Shown here: positions 45,031 to 57,600 of the stretch, piece by piece
Numbering within the stretch: position 1 is the first letter of the stretch
How the letters are laid out: each line of letters starts with the position of its first letter
Assembly (NCBI GenBank): GCA_038501625.1
Contig: JAZAYU010000015.1
Location: 3,122,991 to 3,186,990, forward strand
Length of the DNA: 64,000 nt
Reading direction: 5' to 3'
DNA from: Corbicula japonica
Lineage: Eukaryota; Mollusca; Bivalvia; Venerida; Cyrenidae
Made by a program: the position numbers and the translations under genes
Notes under the pieces: model-generated
Told to the model about the DNA's origin: nothing
The model's database searches: none
The model's input: only the letters and a program-made list of their open reading frames with translations

Positions 45031-48000
45031 TTCCAGTGTCGGAGCCCAGATTTCAAGAAAGGGGGTTCGTTTGGGGCAATTTTATGATAATTTCCAACTT
45101 TCTTGACCAAATCCCTTTAAAAATAAAATATTGATTCCTAAAAAAGTGGGTTCCAGCAACCCCCGTGAACCCCCTCTAAATTTACCCTTGTCTATTTCTA
45201 GGTCAACATCAATTTGTATGTTAGTGTTTTTAGAGTATCATTTTTTTTTCGTTTTCACGAGATAAATAGCTCGTTCCGAAGAGTTGCGGTATGCGCATCC
45301 AGTTACGAGCTAAGAATTGTGTCTGTTCATTTTTTTTGCAGAAATACGTTCAAAATATGCCAAAATTCACCGTCATAATCGTAGTTCGTAAAGAATCCTT
45401 ATTCTTTGTATCACACTGGACATAGCTTTCGCGAATATCGCGCCTAAATCGCGTATAAGTTTTAAATGCCGAATGAGCGCGGTAGTCGCGTCTTAAGCGC
45501 GAAAGCTTTGTCTAGTGTGTTTATATAATTGAATTATGTACATAAAATATGATTTTTTAGAACTACGATTCTGACGCATAGTTTGATAGAAAGGAATAAT
45601 ATCAGTGACTTTACAACAATTTTACAAGAAAACAAGGTTGTTTTAGTAAGGGGTGGCAGGGTGTAGGGTGGAGCGGCTGTGACCCAGACCCAGTGACCCA
45701 GACCAGTAAACTGTCTACGAAATTTGTTAATGAATTCAATTATTTATTTTATCGATAAAAATTGGTCTATGAAGTTAATGCATGTGACAAATCTGTGCCT
45801 TTTGTTACTTATAATATTTAAAAATCCAACTAAATTATTTCAGACTAAACGGACTATGACAAACAGAAACATTTAACATAACATCTGCGCCAAATATACG
45901 CAACAGAACAATGATTTCGCGCTACATGTTTGTTTTTCTAAAAGTTAATGGGTCATGAGTGAATATGTATAAATTTTGTACAGAAGGTTGCTTATTTCAG
46001 ACTGACTCCAAGGCAGAACTGCAACACGATTATTTTCTTTATTCAGTTTAAAAGGGTTGTCGCTTATAACTTTATTCAGTATGTACAATGTTTTCTCTTT
46101 AATTCAAATTGTAAAAAACTTGTCCTCTACAAAGAAAAATACAGAACTTTTTTTTCAAACTTAAGTTAAATGCATGTTAATATCTTTCATAATGTTTTTT
46201 GTGTCCAGTATTGCAGTCTGATAAAAATGAAATATAATAACATACAGAAAGATATAAAAAAAAACATATTTTTAAGATTTTTTGTGCCGTCTGATAAAAA
46301 CAGGAAAATATTAACATGATTAAGTTATAAAAATATGTATTTGAAAAGTCGGTGATATTAAAATCGCACTTATTGCCAATAATGTCCTCAAGTTTCCTAG
46401 ACTGTCAGTAAACGTTATGCAAACAATGCGTATTAATTAACACAAGCTGTCGCGAAATATGATAACAAAGAAAATATTCGATATATTGCAAACAACTAAG
46501 CGCTTACAGCAGTAGAAATTGCAGTCACATATTGTTAGCGCTGATAATGATAAAGATAAAAGTTCTCTTTTAATAAAACTACGCCATAATGATGTCCACT
46601 TTTGACTCGCCTTAATATTAGACTAGGTATATTTGCTGCAATACAGATTTTTAGATACGAACCATCTGTTAAAAGAAAAATCTACACTTATTTAAAGGTT
46701 AGGTTATTTAGGAGGCTTGTATGATAAGATCAAAATGTCTTGCCCAGCCCATCTCGGAGATTAATTAATTAGAGTTAATTAACTTTTTTCTTAAAAATTC
46801 TCATATAGGATAACTTACCATACATTTTTTTTCATTTAAAAGAATTTCTGTTTCACAATATACATTTTCACAGTCTTTCTTTGAATATTGTTATCTATGG
46901 AATAACACGTTTAATTCTTTATCGTTCTTGCGAATTTTATAATAAAAAACGTCCTCTTAAACAAAAAAAAACAAAACAATTAACTTGAATGTTAAACCTT
47001 TCAAATTACAAAGCAATTCTATTCTAGCAAACCAAATGGGGGTTGACCAGGTTCGTTTATTCCATTCAGCGTGTCTAGGCTAATGTTATTAAAGGGGATA
47101 TGGTTTTGGAATGCCCACCATTTTAGCTGACAGTGTCATTAGGTAGATTTTATGTGTGTGAGTACTTTTCCATCCATACTTGTTGGATAAATTGGTGGGG
47201 TAAAGTTAATTCCCCAAGGTAACTTGTAGTGTGTTAATATAATAAATACTAATCTCTCTTCTAGATGGGTACGTGGGGGCTGTTTTTTCTCTATTGTGGC
47301 TTTCCCAGATCTGGAAACAACTATAACCCAAAACTAAAATTTTGATATTTTAATGATTCCGTCCTGAAAATTGCTAATGGAAAACATGATAGGCAACCAA
47401 TTCTTGTGTCACAATTTATTGTCGTCAAAACAAGAACATGTACAGCATGTATAACACGACTCCGCGACAGTGGTTTACAACAGGTGTAGCCTACATTCCA
47501 GACGATGAAGTATTTTGTTTTCCTATTTTTCTCCAACTATTTTTCTAAAGCCATTTTGCAGCCCTCTCTGAACATGATAACACAGACATCTTTCTCTCTG
47601 CAGTAGGATAGAAACATTTTGTTCTGTTGATAATAATAAATAAACAAATTAATTAATTAATTAATAACTACCAACGTCTTAGACTCTTTCATAACAGATA
47701 TATTTTAACTTCCACGAATAACCCTGTATTGTATTATTTTTGAAATCTTTGACCTGCAGTTATGTAAGTTGCTTATGTAACAGTTCATACACATTTGCTT
47801 CACAGCGGCTGTTTGTGTGGGATCCAAACCAATACATTTATGGCACCGATACAATATTCTAATGTTAACTGATTCGATATTCCGTCTACTGCTAAGCCTT
47901 AAGTTATCTGTCAGATGTATATCAATTTTTCTGTAACACCCTGTTCTGCCATTAAATATGCTTAGACCAGTTAGTTTACAGATATCAAACCAACACCTCC

Positions 48001-49117
48001 TATTATTGATACACCACTTAGCATAGTCAATACGATATCAATAATAGACTCGTCCGGTTACAATTCAATATTCTCCTATAATAAAATCCGCTAGATTGAA
48101 GTCCCCAATAGTTCTGCTAAAAATTCAACATTTCTCCGAAATAAAATCCGGTGGATTGAAGTCTCCCAATAGTACACAGAACTTCGTTTCTTAAAAATAT
48201 TATAATTATAATTGAAGGAGATTTGTATTTATTAGTACTTTTCTCTTAATATACAAACATTAAGTCCCTTTTGAAAACTCGATTTTTTGTGTTGCCTTTG
48301 CCAAAGATAATTATGTTGTTTAAAATACATGACTTAATAATTTTTATCATGCAGCTATGCATTTGTTTTTTTTTATGTTTTTTATTATTCTGTTTTATTA
48401 TATTTTAATCCAAAGTCAAGTATGGCATTCTGAACCGTTGAATTCGCATGCTCAACGCAAAACAGGTGTAACTTTTTTCATTATGGAATTATAAGTAGGC
48501 CAATACCAATTCTTTTCGCTCTATTTTCGATTTTTTATTTAGTCTTGCTAAAATATTTTCGTTCGACCAAACTGGTGGATTTCCGCCTACTTACATACGA
48601 AAATATTTCGGTAAAGTGCGTCATTTAGACAAATCATTGTTATCTATCAAAGCGTTGAAACCCAATAGGTCCTGTCGAACGGAAATGCGATGCTGCTGTG
48701 AACGCCATCTGGTGCCGTTTTGTTTCTTTAATATTCAATATCAAAAATTGAGACGTCAATGTACAGGCAATTTACTGTCTACAACGGAAATTTTCATAAA
48801 GATTTGCACAACCGTAGGTTACCTGTAAATAGAAAAAGTTGTTTTCGTTTTCATATTCACAATATCAATCCCAAAATCTTTTGTTGTTGTTTACAAATTA
48901 ATAAAATCACGTAGTGCGTTTACTTTTTACCTGTCTTTCAATATGATGCGAAATGCATGACAGTTACTGCGTCCGTGTTTGGTTGTTGTTGCTTTTGGCA
49001 TGCAAATGACAAATTTAATAGTTAAGCAAAGTCTCCAAGGCGAAGACCTAAATTTCCAACGATGTAAATCATCAGTTAAAGACGAAAACCATTTTTGTTT
49101 GAATGTCCATGTAGTTC
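45031..49117. other. Intergenic tract without a recognised gene
   Basis: Holds a degenerate transposon relative of 34226-34391 at about 45039-45190, a small MITE with cacactggacatagctttcg ends at 45412-45520, and a diverged 63-bp tandem pair at about 48060-48175. No frame looks like a conserved protein or exon. A short multi-exon gene could still be missed by eye. Confidence 0.5.
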
Positions 49118-50123
49118 TTAATATCAAAAGCAATTGAAAATCAAAAAGATCTTATTAATATAAACAACTGGTGTTCTGTAAACAGCATGGCATTAAATCC
49201 TGCAAAAACAACTTGCATGCTCATTGGTCAAAATCTAAGATTAAAACGTTCTGCTCCTCTAAATGTTTCAATAAATCAATTGCAAATTCATAATGTTGAA
49301 ACTCAGATTATTTTAGGTGTAACCGTAGACCAAACCATGAAATGGTCACCACAAATAGACAATGTTTGCAAAAAACTCAAGTCAAAATTATATCTGTTTC
49401 ATCGCATATCAAAATATCTCACTCATGAAATGAAAGAAATGTTTTATAATGCTTATGTTACTCCAATTATAGATTATGGGTTAGTTACATGGGGAGGATG
49501 CTCAAAAAGACTGTTAGATAAGGTCTTCAAATTTCAACATAAATTTGCAAAACTGATATTTCCTAAACAAGCTAATGTGCAACGGTTAATTCTTTTCAAG
49601 AACTTAAACTGGTTACCAATAACAGACCGTTATAAATACTATATTGCTATTCTTGTTGATAAAACTATTAACAATTTATCTCCTTCATACATGAGAGAAT
49701 TAATTCATACATGTAACAATGAAAACTACAATTTGCGATCCCAAAGTAATTTGAATCTAGTTGTCCTAAAACCAAACACAGAATACCTTAAAAAGACATT
49801 CAGTTACTCTGGAATGGTGATCTGGAATACAATACCAGCTTCAATAAAATTTATATCGAAACTTGAAATTTTTAAAAAGACGTATAAAACATATTTGTTA
49901 AAAAACAATTCGACTTCTTAGACCACTGCTCTGTAAACATGTGTGATTTTGTGTTGTTATTTTGTTGTTGTTTTTTATTTAATTATTATTAATTATTATT
50001 GATATTATTGTATTATTGTTGTGTGTGCGTGTGTTTAGTTAGATGGCCTCTTGAAAATAAGTTTTGTATAATTGTTATTTGACTATGTATGAAACTTAAG
50101 AGTTTACCATCTTAAAATAAAGA

Positions 50124-50157
<34 letters not shown>
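49118..50157 (+). mobile_element. 5'-truncated non-LTR retrotransposon, 3' end of reverse transcriptase
   Basis: An open frame runs to the stop at 49919-49921 and encodes about 265 residues; the ATG at 49187 is internal. Hallmarks of the C-terminal part of LINE reverse transcriptases are present: INNWCSVNSMALNPAKT, LGVTVDQTMKWSPQ, YNAYVTPIIDYG and NLNWLPI. The YxDD catalytic core and endonuclease are missing, as in a typical 5' truncation. A 3' tail of (ATT)n at about 50128-50155 follows. The CR1/L2/Rex-like group is the best guess. The frame is intact, so the insertion is fairly recent. Confidence 0.85.
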
Positions 50158-50288
50158 ACTGGAACCAAATTTTCGTAATTTCAATGAATACAATACTCAC
50201 CAAAAACCATATTATGGAAATATCTGTAAAATTTCTCCAAAATTAAACATGTTAAACAAGAAGAATATAGCATAAACCAAATTTCACA

Positions 50289-50471
50289 TACAGTAAATTC
50301 CCTCAAGAAGACCACCTCGAAATTTTGACCCCCTCCCTAATAATAAGATTATTTTCTCAATGTCCCTTTTAACAGTTTTGCACTATTTTCTACCCCTAAA
50401 TTAAGACCACCCTGCTATTTAGACTGTTTTGTCCAGTCCCAGACGTGGTCATAATAGAGAGGTTTCAGTGT
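50289..50471. repeat. Mariner-like MITE (tacagtaaa ends)
   Basis: Left end tacagtaaattcc, right end gagaggtttcagtgt, with internal taagaccaccc blocks like those at 8012-8278. 50472-52113 otherwise shows no feature beyond a single ttaaagaccact fragment near 51170. Confidence 0.55.
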
Positions 50472-52113
50472 TTCTTTATTCGGTAACTTTTATTCATTTA
50501 TAATAATTGTAAATACTATTATTTTAAGCTGAAAAATATATCACTGTTTCAAAGAAGTCATGCAGATAGGGTTAAACAATAAGGATAATTTTCCTGAAAT
50601 TTGGAATGTAATGTGTTTTACTTTTTAACTGTCTTTTGATTAACACTTTCTAGAATTCTATGGTCTTTTATTACACTATTTTATGAGATGTATGATAAGA
50701 GTATACATTAGTGTTGTACAGTGTGTTATAATTCAAACTGAATGACATTGTAATTTTATCTAAGGACTGAATGCAAAAAATATACATCAGGCTTAAGGAA
50801 ACATTCGGGTAGTTTAAAGTGTGTAAAGGGCTTCACGTTTACTTTAATAAAGCCAAATGTTTTTCATATCTCGATGTACGCGATTAAATATCGATTAAAT
50901 TCTTAAATTTAGACTCATAAATATTCTTACCAAAATATTGAGAATATGTTATATCGTTCACTGACACTGACTACATTACGAAAAACAACAGGCTTTTTCG
51001 CAGCAACTCGTGGTCAAACGTTCAGGCTCGTCGACGTAATAAGACAAAACAGTGTGCACAGTCTAATAGTTTGTTCGCAGCTTTTGTTGTAGCTGCCTCC
51101 TGACCCAATGTTTTCCAGAAGTCTGAAGATAGCGAAGGTAACTGTAAATATATTTTACAGTCAAACCTGTGTTAAAGACCACTGTTTTTTCCCAAGCTCA
51201 AAGTGATAGTTATAAAAGAAGCAACGGAACCCAGTTTTCTGTAGACATACGTTACATATTCATTTCATTAATTTAAATTAAAAGTTTTTAATGGTGTTCT
51301 TTTTTCAAACTTCTTTAAGATAATGATCCAAGCTTGAACTGAGCATTTTAATATATCTATAGTATTATAATAATTCTATAATTAAACGTTAGTAACTGCA
51401 TTTTGCTATGGCACATGTCATTGCACTGTCCTTGATAAAAAAGAAAATTGCCCAAATCTCTCTAACGGAAAATGCAGTTCGAAAAAAAATTCGTACAAAC
51501 CAATGTTATTAAATATGTTTAATTTACATACGCTAAGAAAAGTTAAAACAGCAAAGAAGAATAGTTAGACCTAAAAACTCCATAAAATTCTATTTGCAAT
51601 TTATCACAAAACGAAGCAACACTAAACATCAATTTAAATGTCTTCATGAGAAATGAGTTACTGACAACAATATTTAAGGTTCTTTGGTCTAACAAAATAA
51701 TGTTTACAATGTGAGTTATTTGTAAAAGTGTGTTTGACCTTCAATTTCCAGGTCGCGAAATGGATGACAAAAAATATAAAAATGTTGATTTCCCTCTTCA
51801 TAATTTAAAATTCTTTTCAAGACCTTAGATATTGTTGTATTGATGTTAGTATCATTTTACTTGGCAGTTGGATTGTTGTTTTGTGTTTCTTCGTGTTTTT
51901 TTTAATAGCAAACATAATTTTTGGGATTGTTTTGGCCTAACTATTTTTCTTTACTGTTCTAAGATTTCTCAACGTATGTAAAATAATCAAACACTTATAG
52001 CATTGAATTGTGCAAAGTTTTGTGGAACTGCATTATGCCGTTTGGGAGATTTTATTATTTTTCATATTTGTCTATGACATAGAAATGACGAACGGAGCAA
52101 TGCCTTAAAAATG

Positions 52114-52740
52114 TACGAGGGGCGTTTCATAAATCCGGGGAATTCGTTAATATATTTAATATAAGGTATATGAATAAAAATTATACTGACATACCTTTAT
52201 TGTTTGCCGATGCGTGTGCCAAATTTCATTGCAATACATCGAACATAAAATGATACAGATAACTTTGAAGAATAGTACCAAGTAGTGTTTGAAGCACATC
52301 GACGTCAACATTCAACACTTTTAGCGTCAAACTAAACTGAGCGGTGAACTTTCTCAACGTACTCGACTTTTGTAGCCACGCATTTCCTATGTCGGTGAAT
52401 CCTCTGTTTTATGTCACACGGAACCTATCACTGCAGAAAAAAGATATGATCTCCCGTGACATATTCCGCAATGCATCTGAGGTGTCGATCCGATGGTCTT
52501 ATAGTTCCTTCTTAAGGTTTGGGAACATGAACTTGTCGGACACCCCGGTCTCTTGTCATCAAACACAGATGTTCTACCTCTAAACCTGTCTTGCCATTTA
52601 TAGACAAATGTTTTCGCGCACATATGAAGAGTTTCCGACTAATTGATGCGTTTAAGTGTTTCCCCCGGAAATAGTTTCAGTCCAACACAAAATTTCACGA
52701 CGGAACTTAATTCAATTTCGTCAGTTGACGTCACACGTTT
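52114..52740 (-). pseudogene. Mariner-type transposase relic
   Basis: On the minus strand the frame from about 52726 reads VVKFCVGLKLFPGETLKRIN, one stop (tag), then AKTFVYKWQDRFRGR and DDKRPGCPTS. This is the N-terminal helix-turn-helix part of mariner transposases. Past 52550 the frame shifts and the DDE catalytic part is gone. The element end tacgaggggcgtttcataaa at 52114 is a mariner-like terminus; the other end was not found. A dead copy. Confidence 0.7.
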
Positions 52741-52823
52741 TTCTGAAGTCATAGCCATAAAACGCTGCCGAGAGGTAACCGTTCAACACAACGTCTTGAA
52801 ACGGACAGGAAATGAGGTTCACA

Positions 52824-53115
52824 TGTGTATGTGTGTATTTAGTTTTATTTATCATCGCTACCGGGAGCCCATATGAGCGACGCCTCCAGAAGAGTGTTAG
52901 TCATTTTAGGTTTTGGAGGATAGTGCAAGATATAGAGGACTCTCCAATTCCAGAATCGTCCCTGTTTCTTTTAAGTGCCCGGTGTATAGCACCTGGACCT
53001 CGGTTTAACGTCTCTTCCGAAAGACTGTTAGTAATTTTAGTTGGAGTAGCGGGGGGTGGAACCAGCGATCCCTGGACTCAGACGCGCTAACCACTGAACT
53101 AATGATCCGCTCTAA
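52824..53115 (-). mobile_element. tRNA-derived SINE with 10-bp target duplication
   Basis: Minus strand: the tRNA-like head ttagttcagtggttagcgcg (A box) and gatcgctggttccacccc (B box) lies at about 53050-53110. A conserved body containing tcggaagagacgttaaaccg follows, and the tail is rich in aca. The 10-bp gaggttcaca flanks both sides (52814-52823 and 53116-53125). The head is too degenerate for a working tRNA. 53126-53823 shows nothing clear. Confidence 0.82.
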
Positions 53116-53823
53116 GAGGTTCACACTTTGTCGTAAAGTGAGACGAATTGGCGCAAAAACTGTGAGCGTTTTGACAATTTTACAGCTTTTGTATTATGTT
53201 CTAAAGTTTGAAACCCGGCGTGCTTCAAGTGTATATATATTGGTTGCTATAGATACCGCTTAATGCGCGATAAAAATATAACAAACATTCATCTAAATAC
53301 ACGCCAGAGAGTATGTGCGCGAAATTTGGTGTATTTGTATTTAAAAATGTGCGTTTTAAAGGTAAATTCCGCGGATTTATGGAACCCTCGTATTTCGATA
53401 AGGTTGCTTTTACTTAAGTTTTTCGGTATTTTGTATGAATTGATTTGATAAAAAACCAGCTGACGGCCGTTGCCGGTACATCCGAGACATCTAAACAAAC
53501 GAACGATTACAATGTCAAATATCTTGAACTTGAGCGTCCTTCCTTACAATCACTCCTGTCGTGCGTGATGAGTTATCTCAAGTAACCCGCTGCAACAGCG
53601 GGTATAGATTGAATAACAATTCCAGACCTTAAGGCACACTGCACGGTCAATACAAATGTTATCAGATTTCGCGCTTTTTTATTTCCGGACACATAAAGAA
53701 TTTTTAACAAACGATATAAAGAAAGATAGACGCGCAACACATTTGGCCAATCAAAGTTCATGGTTTTTGGCGATTCTGCAAATTGAGATACAGCTTTTCG
53801 CGATGCTATGCAAATAGAGGACG

Positions 53824-53830
53824 TATAAAT
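53824..53830 (+). promoter_or_regulatory. TATA box of the EMI/VWD gene
   Basis: TATAAAT, preceded by GC-containing sequence and followed by cgcgcttctacgttcg and a short 5' leader. Transcription would start near 53855, about 140 bp before the ATG at 53998. Confidence 0.6.
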
Positions 53831-53997
53831 TGACGCGCTTCTACGTTCGAAAACAGTGGACAGCGAGCGCGCTAGTCAAAGAACGTCCACATTAGTTTTA
53901 TTTTTCTCTGAGTTTATGTAAATGATAAACATATAAGAAATAAGGTTGTGACTAAAATCAAAAGCACAGTCCGTGAATGTTCACGATTGGGACAAGA

Positions 53998-54524
53998 ATG
54001 GACATTCTTGTGTCCCTGTTTACACTGATACTAACGGCATCGACAATTGGAAATTCAAATGCTCTGTAAGTAGATTTTAACATACTTCTTGAAAAATATA
54101 TATGGTCCTAAAGTAAAATACGTTTGAGATGTTTCAATGTTTTCAAGTATCGGACTAAGCGTTGACTTGTTAAAACTAATGAATTAATTTTAAAAGTACC
54201 ATCTGGAGTAGTTAAACTGAAAATCCCTAAAACTTCCAATTCTCTTTCATACTTTTCTCATATAATTACATAAACCATTATTGTTTTCTTTTTCAACATG
54301 CTTCCTTTGAAATCTTTATAATATTAACAGTCCAACCTTTGCTTAATATCTCATCTTAAAAAGACAATCTCTAAACAAATACCACCTGTGGATAAAGAGC
54401 ACATTGTGGTTTCCCCACTTACTAATTTTAAAGAAAAAAATGAATTTCTACCATTTGCCTTTGAAAAACCACGTTTTAGCTTTCACCTAAGGGTTTTTAG
54501 GACTAGTATGACTGTATTTAATAA

Positions 54525-54562
<38 letters not shown>

Positions 54563-54576
54563 TAAAAATGATGATG

Positions 54577-54618
<42 letters not shown>

Positions 54619-57600
54619 TCTTCATTAAAAAAAACACGGGTAACTTATTAACTTTAAACTTAATCATGTCAATCTTATTACAATATGGCAATCTAAAATA
54701 TAACCAAAAAAAAAGGAAATAATATACAGGAACAATTCGGTTAATAAAAAAAATTCTACGATCCGTGAAACTTCTCTAGAAACATTGCGTTGAGCACATT
54801 TAAGAATGTATGTAGAATACGTATGCGTTATAATATATACAGTATGGTACCTTTGCTGTCCAAAAATCCCAACGACTACATGTCGTTAGAATTACTCAAT
54901 ACCATAAACGCCATATAGCCGCTTTCATCGACAACTTTCGGAAATTCAAAGCATATATATTCTTGACATAGTTACATATACGTTAGTTTTTGAGTTAGTT
55001 AGAGTTAAGCAAGTATCTGCTGGGACGTTTGGACCGAAAATGGACCATATAAGAATATCATGCTATACAAATGCTATTTGATTAATGTTTTCAAAACGAC
55101 TAGATAGTTTTAATGTAAGTGTATTGTAACATAAGTTGCTTAGTTTTTAAAATAGAAAGAAGTACCGTACGTCGGTGAAAAAATGAGGGGGCCTTCATAT
55201 TATGGGTGTCCCAAGATTTTGGGTGATTACGGCACTCGTTAAGACAACATGGCAATAACAAATTTTGACAACTTTTGATGCTAAACCATATTTAAAATAT
55301 GTAATTTATATATCAAGTGGTTGCCACGGTAACAATTACTTAATTTAAAGGTAAATTTAAAAAATAATCGCGGCATTTTGTTATTCTACAATGTCTTTTT
55401 TTTCGTTATAGAAAAACATTAGGAAAATAAATCATGAGTACTAAGCACGTTTTTGAAGAGAAATTCTGCATCGTCATTGCGCAAGAGCCGCACGAAATAA
55501 GCGTGCTGAATGTTGGTCTTTGCGCTGCACGGTTGGGCATTTTAAAATGTTATTTAATTGCTACGTTTAAAATAACCTGAGCTTTGATAAAATTCATTTT
55601 TGAAAATTATGTAATTGAAAATAGCATAAAAGTTTGTTTGTTTTTTAAATTACACTTAGAGCTACACAATAAACTTTTTAGACTTTTTGTTTATAAAATT
55701 GCGATTTAAGGTATCGCAAACATTGCAAATGGCGAATACAGGCTAAAATTTAAAAAAAAATGAATTTTTGGGGAAATACTTATTGTAATTAGAACACGAA
55801 GTAGACTAAATTGAACTTGCAAACATTTACTTCATCCATAGCTAAATACATTTCTTTACTAAAATCTAGGTGGCAATAAGTATTTCCCCAAAAATTCATT
55901 TTTGAAATTTTAGCTAGTTTTCGCCATTTGCAATGTTTGCGACCTCTTAATTCACGTAGTCAATACATTCCTGTCGATTTGACAATATTTCCGTGAATCA
56001 AGCATTTAGATGGTATTATAAATGTTTTAATTTTTATTTTTATTCATCATGCTAACTGTTTGTGTGTTCGATCCTTTGTAGCAACCATTGGTGTATGGAA
56101 CAGCGTCATGTGACGTACAGAGAGACCGCTAGTTGCATCGATTACATTAGCCGGATCTTGTCGGGATGGGCCATGAGCAGTGAAGAATCCGGTCTCGGTA
56201 CCCTGACCCCAGACGAATTCTTAGCAAAAATTGATGAATGGAGCAAAAAGCCTTCAAGCAGCCCGAACTGCACATATACAAAGTAAGTGATAGAATGGGA
56301 GTGAGATCACAACATTTCTTGAAAGTGACCAACAAAACGAATCATTAGACATCATAATGAAGCGAAATGTCTGGTTTGTTTTCAAAATGTGTGTGTAAGT
56401 TATGTAAATAAAGAATTCTTTCATATATTTCGGGCATCGAAACTTAAATATATCCTGAAGAGAATATATTTTTCTTGCATACCAGATCAGGTCATCCGGT
56501 GTTTTCACCCGTGTAGGAAATTTCGATCCTACACCCCCCCATGTAGAATGAGTCACGTGAGTGACGTCATATATTCAAGTTGTTGACGTCATTTATAAAA
56601 ATGGTTTGCGTTAATGTCAATATTTCAGCATAAGGAAAATAAAAAAGTATGTATACATACATAGAAATGTTATAAATAATAAAAGGTATGCAAGAAAAAG
56701 TATCTTGCATGAGACAATCGGTAAAGATAGAAAAATCTGTCACCTCGGGTGAACTGTTTTGGCGGGAACTCGGCAGAGCCTCGTTCCCGCAAAACAGTTA
56801 ACCCTCGGTGACAGATTTTTCCATCTTCACCTCACACTCATGCATGATACTTATATTCACGATTTGGGGTTTACAGTGAATATTAACAAAATAATTTGCC
56901 CTTGAAGCCGAAAGTAGACGTGATTGGAGTCTTTCTCGAATTTCATAACATTTGCTTTTCAACTACGTATTGCAGTTGGATACATTAATCAGCTTTTGCT
57001 CATATTTCTTTTGCTAATACATGGATTCAAATGCCTTTACCTAAAAAATTCATTTGTGTTTATCTTTTGAGTTGTGTGCTATGCACACTGTATGCGACAT
57101 ATTATTCAGAATAGTGTTTCTAATGATACGGTCTTAGTTTTATTTTGAAAATAACTCAAATTTCTTACTTTACCCCACGCAAGTAACTTACTTACAACCC
57201 CTTAAGTAAGTACTGTTTACATATATTATGTAACGCCAAGTTACCTTTTTCCTATTCCAGAAAAGAGGAGATAAATACAGCGGTTTGCTGTGCCGGCTGG
57301 AACGGAACAGCTTGCGACGAACGTACGATTACTTTTCATTTTATCAAGCAGTCAGTTACATATACTCAACACAAATAAAAAGTATCCACGTTTTTTTCTA
57401 AACTTTTGGTAAATTTGAAAATGAAAACTAAACTTTCTATATGTGAACAAATTTGCATTTCTGTTATCATTGCAAAGAGATAAAGTGTTCTTGAAAATCT
57501 ACCGCCACAACTAAGTTATCTTTCCCCTTGTTGTAATTAGAGTTTCAGGAAAAAGTCGGTGATTTTTCAAAGTATTCACATTTATTTTTAATTAAGTAAA

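Noticed and set aside
53040..53112. tRNA gene on the minus strand
   Set aside because: Stems are mismatched and the sequence continues into a SINE body and tail.
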